64,000 nt of DNA from the NCBI GenBank assembly GCA_044227505.1, contig JBGAWP010000012.1, forward strand, positions 1 through 64,000, given 5' to 3'. Positions 40,360 to 50,203 of the stretch are shown here, piece by piece. Source of the stretch: UBA7236 sp044227505 (GTDB taxonomy: Bacteria; Bacteroidota; Bacteroidia; Chitinophagales; BACL12). Each line of letters starts with the position of its first letter. Position 1 is the stretch's first letter. Both the position numbers and the translations under genes were made by a program. Under the pieces are notes generated by a model. The model was given only the letters and a program-made list of their open reading frames with translations. It had not been told where the DNA came from and ran no database searches.

Positions 40360-40391
40360 AAGCCCTGTCAGTAGTTAACCGAACAGGGCTT
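40360..40391 (-). terminator. Terminator of the leftward DNA-binding protein gene
   Basis: AAGCCCTGT (40360-40368) and ACAGGGCTT (40383-40391) form a 9-bp perfect stem with a 14-nt loop. On the minus strand the stem ends CTTTGTTCTT, a modest U tract. It lies 22 nt past the stop of the gene at 40413-40679. Confidence 0.72.
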
Positions 40392-40412
40392 GTCATTCAA
40401 GTATGAAAAGAA

Positions 40413-40679
40413 TCAATTAAGTGCCTGTTCGTGTTTCGACTCCTCCAAAATACGCATGGCACAATCCAGTATAGCTGTATCTTCCAGGCGTACAACGCCT
40501 CCGCCGACTCCCTTCTCAAAATGAACATCGGCAATTTTGCCCGGTGCTTCAAAATGTTCAGCGCCAAAGTAATTTCTCACTGCATCCACTTCAAGATGGA
40601 GTTCCTGCGCTATTCGCTCCATACTGCCATGTGGCAGCGTATCCTTGATGTGCCGTAATTCCTCAAATGTAATCACCAT
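40413..40679 (-). CDS. Small helix-turn-helix DNA-binding protein
   Basis: The 88 residues begin FEELRHIKDTLPHGSMERIAQELHLEVDAVRNYFGA, a helix-turn-helix in which SMERIAQELHLEVDAVRNYF is the likely recognition unit. A Gly-rich loop (KGVGGGVVRLEDT) and a closing helix follow. I recall similar proteins from many Bacteroidota genomes, usually called DNA-binding protein. The regulon is unknown. It is divergent from the alpha-2-macroglobulin gene. Confidence 0.75.
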   Translation of the reverse strand: MVITFEELRHIKDTLPHGSMERIAQELHLEVDAVRNYFGAEHFEAPGKIADVHFEKGVGGGVVRLEDTAILDCAMRILEESKHEQALN

Positions 40680-40944
40680 AGTTGTAGTATTTTAGTTAAA
40701 CAATGCATTGTGGTAAGACGCTACGATTTTAGCTAACATTTGCCATTTTACCAAATAATTTCGAAACTTTTTTTTTGCACATTTTGCCCCATTTCAGTAG
40801 AATGCCATGGCAGCCTGTTTTACACTTATCATTTTCTTTCCGGCAGTCCGAAAATAATTATTATTATTACAATAATAATTTGAATTCAAGTTTACGTTAT
40901 TAATAATAATATAATTTCACATCACCCAAAACCTCCTAACCACT
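40680..40944. promoter_or_regulatory. Divergent promoter region with an AT-rich hairpin
   Basis: This 265-nt gap separates the leftward HTH gene and the alpha-2-macroglobulin gene, so both promoters must lie here. AATTATTATT and AATAATAATT (40856-40880) form a 10-bp inverted repeat with a 5-nt loop, 64 nt before the ATG at 40945. No perfect TAnnTTTG element for the large gene was found. Confidence 0.4.
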
Positions 40945-43900
40945 ATGCGGTCCGCTGCTACCCTGCTGAGTATTCTCTTATTCAGCCTTTTCTCCTGTAA
41001 TACCGACAGAAACCTTATCACCATTAATGAAATGAATTTTGATGAGGAGATCTCGGTTGTTCAAAACCTGGAATTCACCCTTAATCAACACCTATTTAAC
41101 GACAGTCTTTTTAATCGCTGGGTGGATGAAGAACTGTTATCCATTCAACCTCATGTTGCTGGAAAATTTAAGATCGTTTCCAGCGATAAGATCCTTTTTT
41201 CACCAACTAATGGGTTTGCGGAAAGTGAAATATTTACTGCAAACCTGTCGGATAATGTACATCATTATACTGATATCAGACTAGCTGTTAAAAACGAACC
41301 TTTTCAGTTTCATACTCCTTTACTTGATCTAAAATCTGCTAATATTTATTGGATAAAAGAAGACGCATCAAACGAAATTGTAATGCATGCTGATCTTGAT
41401 TTTAATGCAACAATTAATGCAGGTGAATTAAGTAAATTTTTAAAAGTAAAACAAAATGAGGAGGAAAAAACCATAAAAATTGTTACCACACAAAATGCAA
41501 AAACTATTTCTATTGCAGTTTATAATGTAGATCCTAAATCAAAGAACAGGACCATGGAATTTTTGATTCTAAAGGGGATCTCATCGCCGGGAAGTATTTA
41601 TAAAACCGAAAAAGATGTCAATCTGAATATTGAAATTCCTTTTATTGAAAATCTTGAAATAAAGGATATGATTGCAGAACACAATGGTATTACCGGAACT
41701 ATTCGCGTAATTACGAATCAACAGATAGGCAACAATAATTTAAGTAGTTTAGTAAGTATTACGCCACAAGTTGCTATTGACATTGAAAAGACCCTGAATG
41801 GCCTCACAATTAAAAGTGATGAATTTAATGCAGCCCAAAGTTATACTGTAACGCTCTCGGAGAGCCTGTTTGGCGTTGCCGGAGGAAAAATGATCGACTC
41901 TTATTCGCAATCTATAACTTTTGGCGAACTGGAACCGAAAATTCAGTTTTCACATAGTAAAGGAATGTACCTTGGGAAAAAGGGAAATAAAAATCTTTCT
42001 GTTCAGATCATTAATGTACCAAAAGTAAAAGTAGAAGTTCTCAAGGTTTACGAAAATAATATTTTAGGATTCATGCGAGATGGCTTTCGATATAGATGGT
42101 ATGATGAATATAACGATGATGAAAATTATTGGGATTATTTTGACTATGAAGATGTAAATATTGAACTGTATGGTAATGTGATCTACGAAAAGGAATACGA
42201 AACAAATAAACTTGAAAAATATAATTCTGCCAGAATATTGCATATAGATGTGCTTGATAATCTGGAGAGATTTGATGGGTTTTATGTTGTTCGCGTTTCT
42301 TCCGAAGAAAAAAGGTGGCTCACCGATGCTCAGATCGTTTCTCTTTCGGATATTGGATTAATTTCAAAAGCAACGGAAGATGAATTGGTGGTATTTGCAA
42401 ATTCCATTCAAAGCGCAACTCCCCTGAATGGAATAAAAGTATCTTTCGTTAGCTCCAATAACCAAAAATTGTATACTGCAACAACAGATAAAAATGGTGT
42501 GGCAAAATTTACCGGAATTAAAAAGAATCTTCCTGACTTTGATGTAAATTTAATTACCGCTGAAAATGGAAGCGACTTTAACTTTCTTCCTTTCAGCCAA
42601 ACTGAAGTTTCCACCTCACGTTTTGAAGTAGGTGGAAAACGCTTGAATGAAAGCGACATGGATGCTTTTTTATATGTGCAGCGCGATATGTATCGGCCCG
42701 GAGAAACCATGCATATTGCAGGTGTTATCCGTTCTTATGATTGGGAAATATACCCACGGATACCAGTTAAACTACGAATTGTTTCTCCTTCCGGAAAAGA
42801 GTTTAAAAGTGTAAAAAAGACCTTGGATGACCAGGGAGGATTTGAAGCTTCCATTGATATTCCGAAAGCCGCCGTAACAGGCACATATACAGCAGAACTC
42901 TACTCTTCCAACGATGTTTTACTAAATTCAGAGTATATCAGCGTAGAGGAATTTATGCCTGACAGAATTCGGGTGGATGCAAGCCTTCAGAAAAAAGAAT
43001 ATTACCCCGGTGATGCCGTGATTAATAAAATAGTTGCCAATAATCTATATGGAACTCCTGCTTCCAATCGAAACTGGGAAGCAGAAATGAATCTGAATAA
43101 ATTGTATTTTTCTTCAAAAAAATATCCTGACTATAATTTCAGTATAAATGGTGCGGATAGTTACATTCCTACCAAAACAACCGAAGGAACTACAGATGAT
43201 AACGGAAATGCAAATGCAGAATTCATTATTCCGGAAGAATATAAAAATATGGGTCTATTAAGCGGTAGAATTATGACCACCGTTTTTGATGAATCAGGCA
43301 GACCGGTTTATAATGTTCAGGATTTTAAAGTAATAACACAAAATACCTTATTTGGAATTGGTGATTTTGATTATTATATGAAAACGCGTTCCACAATTAA
43401 AATACCATTTATTGCAGTTGATAAGGATGATAAATTAATAAATGGAGTTCCAGCCAAAGTGGAAATAATTAAACATGAATACGAAACGGTGATCGAACGA
43501 AGCGGAACGTATTATACCTACCGATCAAACAAGGTGGAAAAGTTATTGTCCTCGCATAATATTACCGTTACAGGAACCAATACATCAATAAGTTATACTC
43601 CCGAATTAAGCGGGCAGTATGAGGTGCGCATAAAATCACCTAATGCCTCCACATTCGTTAGTCATTATTTTTATGCTTACGGCTGGGGAAATACACAAAG
43701 CAATTCATTTGAGGTAAATACCGAAGGAAATATCAATATTGTAGCAGATAAAGAAAAATATAATGTAGGCGAAGATGCCAATTTAATTTTCACCGCACCT
43801 TTTAATGGAAAACTTTTAGTAACTGTAGAAAGAAATAAGGTATATGAATATTATTATCTGGATACTGATAAAAAATCTGCTTCGCTTAAATTAAAGATCA

Positions 43901-46341
43901 ATAATGGTCATTTACCGAATATTTTTGTCACTGCCACTTTATTCAGACCTGCCGATAACAGTGAGTTACCGCTTACTGTAGCACATGGTATCACAAATTT
44001 AAAGGTAGATAATCCAAGTAAAAAACTGAACGTAACCGTTACGCACGAAAAAAATTCGCGTTCCAATAAAAAACAAACGATCAGTATTAAAACAGCGCCG
44101 AATGCAGAATTAACAGTAGCAGTAGTGGATGAGGGAATCTTACAAATTAAAAATTTCAAAACTCCTGATCCTTACGATTGGTTTTATCAATCGCACGCAT
44201 TAAGTGTTTTAAGTTACGATCTGTATGCTTATTTATATCCTGAAATTTACATGAAAAAACTACTGAGCGGTGGTGACGGATATGATCTGGAAGGAAGATT
44301 AAATCCTATGACAGCAAATCGTGTTAAACTCGTTTCTTATTGGAGTGGCATCATTAAAGCGGACGCTAATGGTAAAGCAAAATTTGATATCGATATTCCG
44401 CAATTTTCAGGTGATTTACGCGTAATGGTAGTTGCTTATAAAAACGATCAATTTGGCAACAGTGAAACACATATGAAAGTAGCTGATCCGATTGTTGTTA
44501 CAACCTCCTTACCAAGATTTTTGAGTCCAGGCGATACAATTACTGTGCCGGTAACACTTGCAAATACTACATCAAAAAACACTAATGGAGACGTAAATAT
44601 CTCTGTTGAAGGTCCGCTGAAAATAGCAGGAAATTCCACACAAAATTTCAGTGCTAATGCAAATAAAGAATCACGAGCCGAGTTTAAAATAGTAGCGACC
44701 AGCCAAACCGGAAATGCCAAGGTAAAAGTGGTAGTTAGTGCTATGAATGAAAAATTCACAGAAGAAATTGAAATCCCGGTGCGACCACCTGCTTCTTTGC
44801 AAAAATATAATGGAGCAGGATTTGTAGATGCCGGGAAAATGAGCACACTTAACATTTCCAATAATCTTGAACCACAAAGTGCAAAGGCCAGGTTAGTATT
44901 AAGCACCTCTCCTCTTGTTCAATTTGCCGATGATCTCGATTATTTAATTAATTATCCGCACGGATGTGTGGAACAGATCACCTCTTCTGTATTTCCGCAG
45001 ATATATTATGCTGATCTTATTAAAAGCATTTACGGAAAGGAAACAAGAGATTTAAATCCTTCTTATAATGTTCAGGAGGGGATTCGTATACTTGAAAGTA
45101 TGCAAATGTATAATGGTGCCTTAATGTACTGGCCCGGTGGAGGTTATGAAAGCTGGTGGGGAACTATTTATGCCACACATTTTATGTTGGAAGCAAAAAA
45201 GGCCGGATTTGATGTTGATGAAAAGGTGTTGAATAAATCGTATGGTTACATGAAAAACATGTTGAAACAAAAGAAAACATTCGTTTACTATTACAATAAT
45301 AATCTCAGCAAAGAAATGGCTTCCAAGGAGGTGTTTTATTCTATGTATGTTCTTGCTTTGGCAGGTAAGGCAGAGGTTTCGACAATGAATTATTATAAAG
45401 CTAATTTGAGTATGGTTCCTTTAGATGGAAAATATTTATTGGCGATGTCATATCTCGCTGCCGGCGATCGCAAAAGTTATGAAAAATTATTGCCCACTGA
45501 ATTTATCGGCGAAGAATCGAAACAGGTTTTTGGCGGAAGTTTTTATTCTCCGATACGCGACAGGGCAATAGCATTAAATTGTTTGCTGGAAACAGATCCG
45601 GAAAATCAACAGATAGGTGTACTTGCACAGCAATTGTCAGAAATGATGAAGCTCAGGCCTTATTTGAATACGCAGGAAAGATCCTTTGCATTTTTAGCTT
45701 TCGGAAAACTCGCACGTAAAACGAAAGATGCCACGGTTACCGCAACAATAAAAGCAGATGGATCTGAGATCGGAAAATTTAGCGGAAAAGATCTTGTAAT
45801 AGAAGATAAATCGATGCTCAACAAAAAAATCACGATTGAAACTGCCGGTAAAGGTCAACTATTTTATTTCTGGATGACGAGCGGCGTAACCTCTGATGGA
45901 TCTTACAAACAGGAAGATAGTTATTTAAAAGTGCGGAAAACTTTTTACGACAGATGGGGACAACAAATTGATCTGAAAAAAATAAAGCAAAATGATTTGA
46001 TAACTGTTAAAATAAGTTTGCAAAGTGCAACAGGAACATATGTGGAGAATGTAGTTATTACCGATATTTTACCGGCAGGATTTGAAATTGAAAACGATCG
46101 TTTACGAGCTACTGCGAGTTTAAACTGGATAAAAGATCAGGCAAAAGCGCAGCATGAAGATATTCGCGATGACAGGATCAATCTATATGTTTCGGCAAGT
46201 TCCACTGTACAAAATTATTATTACACAGTGCGTGCAGTTTCTCCGGGAACCTATAAAATGGGACCTGTAATGGCTGATGCAATGTATAATGAGGAATATC
46301 ACAGTTACAACGGATCGGGAATAGTGAAAATTTCTAAATAA
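40945..46341 (+). CDS. Bacterial alpha-2-macroglobulin (thioester-containing lipoprotein)
   Basis: The 1798 residues start with a lipobox (L-F-S-C18) and show the long run of macroglobulin domains typical of bacterial A2M: MG-type motifs FLYVQRDMYRPGETMHIAGVI (about 570-590), TVPVTLANTTS and the bait-containing middle. The thioester C1341-V-E-Q lies in YPHGCVEQITS, followed by the terpenoid-toroid helices and a C-terminal receptor-like domain. A2M traps foreign proteases in the periplasm or at the surface. In many bacteria it is paired with PBP1C, which is encoded 5 kb downstream here. Confidence 0.93.
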   Translation: MRSAATLLSILLFSLFSCNTDRNLITINEMNFDEEISVVQNLEFTLNQHLFNDSLFNRWVDEELLSIQPHVAGKFKIVSSDKILFSPTNGFAESEIFTANLSDNVHHYTDIRLAVKNEPFQFHTPLLDLKSANIYWIKEDASNEIVMHADLDFNATINAGELSKFLKVKQNEEEKTIKIVTTQNAKTISIAVYNVDPKSKNRTMEFLILKGISSPGSIYKTEKDVNLNIEIPFIENLEIKDMIAEHNGITGTIRVITNQQIGNNNLSSLVSITPQVAIDIEKTLNGLTIKSDEFNAAQSYTVTLSESLFGVAGGKMIDSYSQSITFGELEPKIQFSHSKGMYLGKKGNKNLSVQIINVPKVKVEVLKVYENNILGFMRDGFRYRWYDEYNDDENYWDYFDYEDVNIELYGNVIYEKEYETNKLEKYNSARILHIDVLDNLERFDGFYVVRVSSEEKRWLTDAQIVSLSDIGLISKATEDELVVFANSIQSATPLNGIKVSFVSSNNQKLYTATTDKNGVAKFTGIKKNLPDFDVNLITAENGSDFNFLPFSQTEVSTSRFEVGGKRLNESDMDAFLYVQRDMYRPGETMHIAGVIRSYDWEIYPRIPVKLRIVSPSGKEFKSVKKTLDDQGGFEASIDIPKAAVTGTYTAELYSSNDVLLNSEYISVEEFMPDRIRVDASLQKKEYYPGDAVINKIVANNLYGTPASNRNWEAEMNLNKLYFSSKKYPDYNFSINGADSYIPTKTTEGTTDDNGNANAEFIIPEEYKNMGLLSGRIMTTVFDESGRPVYNVQDFKVITQNTLFGIGDFDYYMKTRSTIKIPFIAVDKDDKLINGVPAKVEIIKHEYETVIERSGTYYTYRSNKVEKLLSSHNITVTGTNTSISYTPELSGQYEVRIKSPNASTFVSHYFYAYGWGNTQSNSFEVNTEGNINIVADKEKYNVGEDANLIFTAPFNGKLLVTVERNKVYEYYYLDTDKKSASLKLKINNGHLPNIFVTATLFRPADNSELPLTVAHGITNLKVDNPSKKLNVTVTHEKNSRSNKKQTISIKTAPNAELTVAVVDEGILQIKNFKTPDPYDWFYQSHALSVLSYDLYAYLYPEIYMKKLLSGGDGYDLEGRLNPMTANRVKLVSYWSGIIKADANGKAKFDIDIPQFSGDLRVMVVAYKNDQFGNSETHMKVADPIVVTTSLPRFLSPGDTITVPVTLANTTSKNTNGDVNISVEGPLKIAGNSTQNFSANANKESRAEFKIVATSQTGNAKVKVVVSAMNEKFTEEIEIPVRPPASLQKYNGAGFVDAGKMSTLNISNNLEPQSAKARLVLSTSPLVQFADDLDYLINYPHGCVEQITSSVFPQIYYADLIKSIYGKETRDLNPSYNVQEGIRILESMQMYNGALMYWPGGGYESWWGTIYATHFMLEAKKAGFDVDEKVLNKSYGYMKNMLKQKKTFVYYYNNNLSKEMASKEVFYSMYVLALAGKAEVSTMNYYKANLSMVPLDGKYLLAMSYLAAGDRKSYEKLLPTEFIGEESKQVFGGSFYSPIRDRAIALNCLLETDPENQQIGVLAQQLSEMMKLRPYLNTQERSFAFLAFGKLARKTKDATVTATIKADGSEIGKFSGKDLVIEDKSMLNKKITIETAGKGQLFYFWMTSGVTSDGSYKQEDSYLKVRKTFYDRWGQQIDLKKIKQNDLITVKISLQSATGTYVENVVITDILPAGFEIENDRLRATASLNWIKDQAKAQHEDIRDDRINLYVSASSTVQNYYYTVRAVSPGTYKMGPVMADAMYNEEYHSYNGSGIVKISK

Positions 46342-46360
46342 GCTTTGTAATTTGGCGGCA

Positions 46361-48154
46361 ATGAAACACTTTTCACTTGTAGCCCTGTTTGCAAGTTATA
46401 GTATAATACTTTGTTTTGTTTTTTATTACCCAAAATTTAACAAACAAGGTACAGAAGCAACCATATCTTATGATGTAGCCGGCTATTATTTTTATTTGCC
46501 GGCTATTTTTATTTATCATGATATTCATCATCTTGAATTTCAGGAAGAATTAAAAAATAAATATCAATATTCAAGTTCCGAATATCAGGGTGTGTTATTG
46601 CCCGATAGCACATTTACTATGAAATATCCGATCGGGGCGTCTGTATTCTATAGTCCATTCTTTTTTATTGCGCATGGATATGCAAATGTTGCCGGGTTAA
46701 ATGCCGATGGATTTTCACACCCATATCAGGTAATGTTGAGTCTCGGCTGTTTATTTTATGCCTTTTTAGGATTGTTGTTCCTGCGAAAAGTATTATTGCT
46801 CTACTTTTCTGAACTCGCAACAGCGATTACCCTGTTATTATTGGTTGCCGCTACCAATTATTTAAATTATAGTGCCATCGATAATGCAATGACACATAAT
46901 TTGTTATTTACGCTCTACGTCTTCATTATTTGGTTCAGTATTAAATTTCATAATGCGCCTTCGCTTAAAATTGCTTTTACACTCGGGTTACTTTGTGGAC
47001 TTGCAGTTATTACCAGACCAACAGAAGTCATTTGCGTGTTAATTCCTATATTATGGAATGTTACCGGATTCAACAGTTTTATTTCGCGTTTAAAATTTTT
47101 CCTAATCCAATATAAACCATCTCTTTTATTTATTTTGGGGGCATTTTTAATGGGAAGTTTACAATTGATCTACTGGAAAGTTACTACCGGGCATTATATT
47201 TTTTACAGCTATGAGGATCAATCATTTAGCTGGACAGATCCGCATATTATACAGGGTTTGTTTTCGTATAAAAAAGGCTGGTTTATTTATACGCCTTTTT
47301 TAATATTGATCATTCCCGGATTTGTTTTTTTATATAAAAAGGAAAGGACCTTGTTTATTCCAATCCTCTTATTTACAATGCTGAATATATATATTGCCTT
47401 CAGTTGGGATATTTGGTGGTATGGAGGAAGTTTGGGGCAGCGAAGTATGGTTCAATCTTATGCATTATTGTGTATACCAATAGCTGCGTTTATTCAGGCG
47501 GTTATTAAAAGCAGAATAATATTCAAATTACTTTTCACGCTGTTTGTTGCGTTTTGTGTATGGTATAATATTACACTTACTCATCAGGCACATAATAAAT
47601 TTGGCATCTTAGACGGTGAATCCATGAACAGAACTTATTTCTGGACAGTGTTTGGTAAAACTAAAATCCCTATTACAGATAAAAAATTTATTGATACAAA
47701 TGAAAAATTCAGGGGAAATAAATCAAATATTCAGGAGATCTATTTTAATGATATTGAATTTGATCTGCTTCACATCGACACAAATAGTATTTTAAACGGC
47801 AAGAAATGCCTTTATGTTTCTTCGGAGAAACAATCCACACAACCTTACGCGATTCCACTCCCATCTGACACAGCCGACTGGATAAATATTTCCGCAGATT
47901 TTTATTTCCCGTTTAAAGAATGGAATGTTTGGAATATGCCACAATTAATAGTGCAATTCAAATATAAAAATGAACTTATAAAAGTGAAATATATCAGAGT
48001 ACACAGAATAATGAACCAAGGCGAAAAGAAGACACTTCAATTTGACATCGAATTACCAAAAAAAGAATACGATAACATCGAATTTTATTTATGGAATGCC
48101 GATGGAACTACTACTACGTATATGGATGATATAAGAGTGACATCGTTTAATTAA
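46361..48154 (+). CDS. Multipass membrane protein, GT-C glycosyltransferase-like
   Basis: The ATG at 46361 gives 597 residues; an upstream TTG at 46352 is in frame. About ten membrane segments fill residues 5-390, with the early loop ISYDVAGYYFYLPAIFIYHD matching the acidic first loop of GT-C enzymes (ArnT, PMT and dolichyl-P-mannose types). A soluble C-terminal beta domain (about 440-597, YFPFKEWNVWNMPQL then MDDIRVTSF) resembles a carbohydrate-binding jelly roll. It would transfer sugars from a lipid carrier on the outer side of the membrane. Substrate unknown. Confidence 0.72.
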   Translation: MKHFSLVALFASYSIILCFVFYYPKFNKQGTEATISYDVAGYYFYLPAIFIYHDIHHLEFQEELKNKYQYSSSEYQGVLLPDSTFTMKYPIGASVFYSPFFFIAHGYANVAGLNADGFSHPYQVMLSLGCLFYAFLGLLFLRKVLLLYFSELATAITLLLLVAATNYLNYSAIDNAMTHNLLFTLYVFIIWFSIKFHNAPSLKIAFTLGLLCGLAVITRPTEVICVLIPILWNVTGFNSFISRLKFFLIQYKPSLLFILGAFLMGSLQLIYWKVTTGHYIFYSYEDQSFSWTDPHIIQGLFSYKKGWFIYTPFLILIIPGFVFLYKKERTLFIPILLFTMLNIYIAFSWDIWWYGGSLGQRSMVQSYALLCIPIAAFIQAVIKSRIIFKLLFTLFVAFCVWYNITLTHQAHNKFGILDGESMNRTYFWTVFGKTKIPITDKKFIDTNEKFRGNKSNIQEIYFNDIEFDLLHIDTNSILNGKKCLYVSSEKQSTQPYAIPLPSDTADWINISADFYFPFKEWNVWNMPQLIVQFKYKNELIKVKYIRVHRIMNQGEKKTLQFDIELPKKEYDNIEFYLWNADGTTTTYMDDIRVTSFN

Positions 48155-48184
48155 ATTCGTATGTGCGTCATTTTTTTACTTTAG

Positions 48185-48568
48185 ACTTTATTGAGAACTT
48201 CTTTCTCCTTAAACTCTATTGAGACATTCTTTCTCCTTAATTTTTATTGAGACCTTCTTTCTCCTTAAACTTTATTGAGACCTTCTTTCTCCTTAAACTT
48301 TATTGAGACCTTCGCTAAGAGCGAAAGCCTCAATTTCCTTTCCCGGAAAAACCCAGTGAAGCTCTCGCTCTTAGCGAGGGTTTCACTAACGGTAAACTGA
48401 AATAGCTTTCAATAACGGTAAACTGAAATAGGTTTTACTAACGGTAAACTGAAATAGGGTTCACTAACGGTAAACTGAAATAGCTTTCAATAACGGTAAA
48501 CTGAAAAAGGTCTGACTTTTGGTAAATTGAAAAGAGCCTTACTTATGGCAAACAGAAAAAATGTGTAT
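48185..48568. repeat. Two opposing tandem-repeat arrays (28-nt and 26-nt units)
   Basis: Array A (48185-48313) has about 4.5 units with a strict 28-nt period, unit starts at 48185, 48213, 48241, 48269 and 48297 (core TTTATTGAGACCTTC then TTTCTCCTTAA). Array B (48387-48568) has seven units with a strict 26-nt period, starts at 48387, 48413, 48439, 48465, 48491, 48517 and 48543 (core TAACGGTAAACTGAAATAGG); the last two are degraded. The reverse complement of A (TAAGGAGAAAGAAGGTCTCA) resembles the B unit plus its TTCA end. They face each other across the inverted repeat at 48312-48377, between convergent genes. Confidence 0.88.
48312..48377. terminator. 13-bp perfect inverted repeat at the centre of the arrays
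   Basis: TCGCTAAGAGCGA (48312-48324) is repeated in reverse as TCGCTCTTAGCGA (48365-48377) with a 40-nt loop. Each arm can also fold on itself (CGCT/AGCG). A transcript from either convergent gene would form a strong hairpin here. No U tract follows, so it is not a standard terminator. Confidence 0.6.
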
Positions 48569-50121
48569 TAATACTTTATCCTCACCATACTCCTAAATTC
48601 CTCTGGAAGAAGAATTTCGGCTCCACCCTCATCATAAAAATTAAGTGCATATTCTCCACGTTCAAGTAATTCGTTCAGATCTGTATGTTTATTTAAAACA
48701 TCTTCAATTTGAGAAACAATATTTCCTTTTGCATCTTTTATTGTAACTTTTACAACTTCGTGTCCGCTCAATACCCTTTTCAGCTTTGGCAATTTATTGG
48801 CTCCGTTTACGATCCAGGCAGGAGCATTTGGATCAATATAATTAGCGGATAAGCTATCATTAGCGTCTTTTGCCGGTTTTGAATTATCAATAGTAACTGC
48901 GAGTGATTCATCAACAATAAATTTACCTGCAAAGGCTTTTTCATTTTCATCTGTTATCAGAAATTTATAAGTTCCTTTTTCGTTGATCTGAATTTCAAGT
49001 TGTTCTTGTTTTTTTTCCTTTTCATGATTATATACCACTATAGAATCTTTAAGGATCACCATCCTGAAATTATCGCTGATATCAGTATATAAAATATCCT
49101 CCACAACAGTTTTATTAATGGAAATATGCATATAATTTAAATCTGCTAATAATGCCGCCTCACCCGGATTTTCCAAAAACCAAATTTTAGAAACAGGGTC
49201 TGTCTGCCAAAAATCTACAAGATCCTTCGATACTTTTTCAATTCCTGCTTCAGTGGGATGCACACCATCTGGTGAAACCAACGATGGAGTCCAGGAATAA
49301 CCATCACTGCGGGGTTTTTCACCCTGTGTCCAGAAATAAGGTCCCCATAAAATAAGCGGTGCTACTGCATTTTCACCTTTGTAATTGAGTTCCTTATCTC
49401 CATTGATCTGATTTTCAATCAACCATTTACACGCCCATCCATTGATATAAGCCTTTGGTTCCCTATGTTTATCTTTTCCGTCGGCAGGCATAAAATCGGT
49501 GGTATGTCTACCGGTAACATAAAATAATTTTAAGTTTGGATAATGTTTTTTACAAAACTGAACCATATAGGTAAAGTCATCTACCAATCCTTTACCGCGA
49601 CCATCCAGATCGGTTTCTCTGGACTTTAAATTATCCTCCTGAAACCAGATCACCTGCACTTGTTCCAGAGTCATTCCCGCAGCTTTTACCCGAGCATCTA
49701 TCACCGACCAAAAATTCGCATTCGGATCCATAATATCACTCATATCCTGCCCTCCTATTCCGCAGTTCACAAAATTTAATTCTTTATTGATAATATTGCT
49801 TTTTGGCAACATTTTTTCAATCCCTTTGCTGAACATTGCAACTGTGGAAGCTCCAAGTGCAACCAGTCCTATTTCTCCATTGACATTAGCATTTCCGTTT
49901 TTATCCAGAGGTTGAATTGATGAAGCCATCTGCACAGCATCATTATAAAATTCTGGTGGCATAGTGTTGCTCCCGTTCGGATAAAGCCCCCCTTGGTGTC
50001 CCTTAAATGTCCCACTGCCTAATTCCGTTAGCGGAGGGAGTTGGCTCACATCATCACTTTGTGCTTTTGCAAACAAGGTAAAAAAGGTGGTAAAAATGGA
50101 GAGCATAATAATTCGTGTCAT
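48568..50121 (-). CDS. Secreted SGNH/GDSL-type hydrolase
   Basis: The 517 residues begin with a signal peptide (MTRIIMLSIFTTFFTLFAKA). SGNH blocks are readable: LGASTV (block I, Ser nucleophile, about 90), GIGGQDMSD (block II, about 122-130), WFQEDN (block III) and SPDGVHPTEAG (block V Asp-His dyad, about 285). A beta-rich region follows (about 340-517). SGNH enzymes usually hydrolyse ester or acetyl groups on sugars, so a wall- or glycan-modifying role next to PBP1C and the GT-C protein is reasonable but unproven. Confidence 0.8.
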   Translation of the reverse strand: MTRIIMLSIFTTFFTLFAKAQSDDVSQLPPLTELGSGTFKGHQGGLYPNGSNTMPPEFYNDAVQMASSIQPLDKNGNANVNGEIGLVALGASTVAMFSKGIEKMLPKSNIINKELNFVNCGIGGQDMSDIMDPNANFWSVIDARVKAAGMTLEQVQVIWFQEDNLKSRETDLDGRGKGLVDDFTYMVQFCKKHYPNLKLFYVTGRHTTDFMPADGKDKHREPKAYINGWACKWLIENQINGDKELNYKGENAVAPLILWGPYFWTQGEKPRSDGYSWTPSLVSPDGVHPTEAGIEKVSKDLVDFWQTDPVSKIWFLENPGEAALLADLNYMHISINKTVVEDILYTDISDNFRMVILKDSIVVYNHEKEKKQEQLEIQINEKGTYKFLITDENEKAFAGKFIVDESLAVTIDNSKPAKDANDSLSANYIDPNAPAWIVNGANKLPKLKRVLSGHEVVKVTIKDAKGNIVSQIEDVLNKHTDLNELLERGEYALNFYDEGGAEILLPEEFRSMVRIKY

Positions 50122-50203
50122 AATTTGGGAGTTATTTATTTATAATTTTACAAATATCATACCTTTAAACTAAATATTTACGTTTCTAAGCAATTCTTCA
50201 TAT

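Noticed and set aside
48185..48568. CRISPR-like array
   Set aside because: The units follow each other without unique spacers, the period equals the repeat length, and no cas gene is present.
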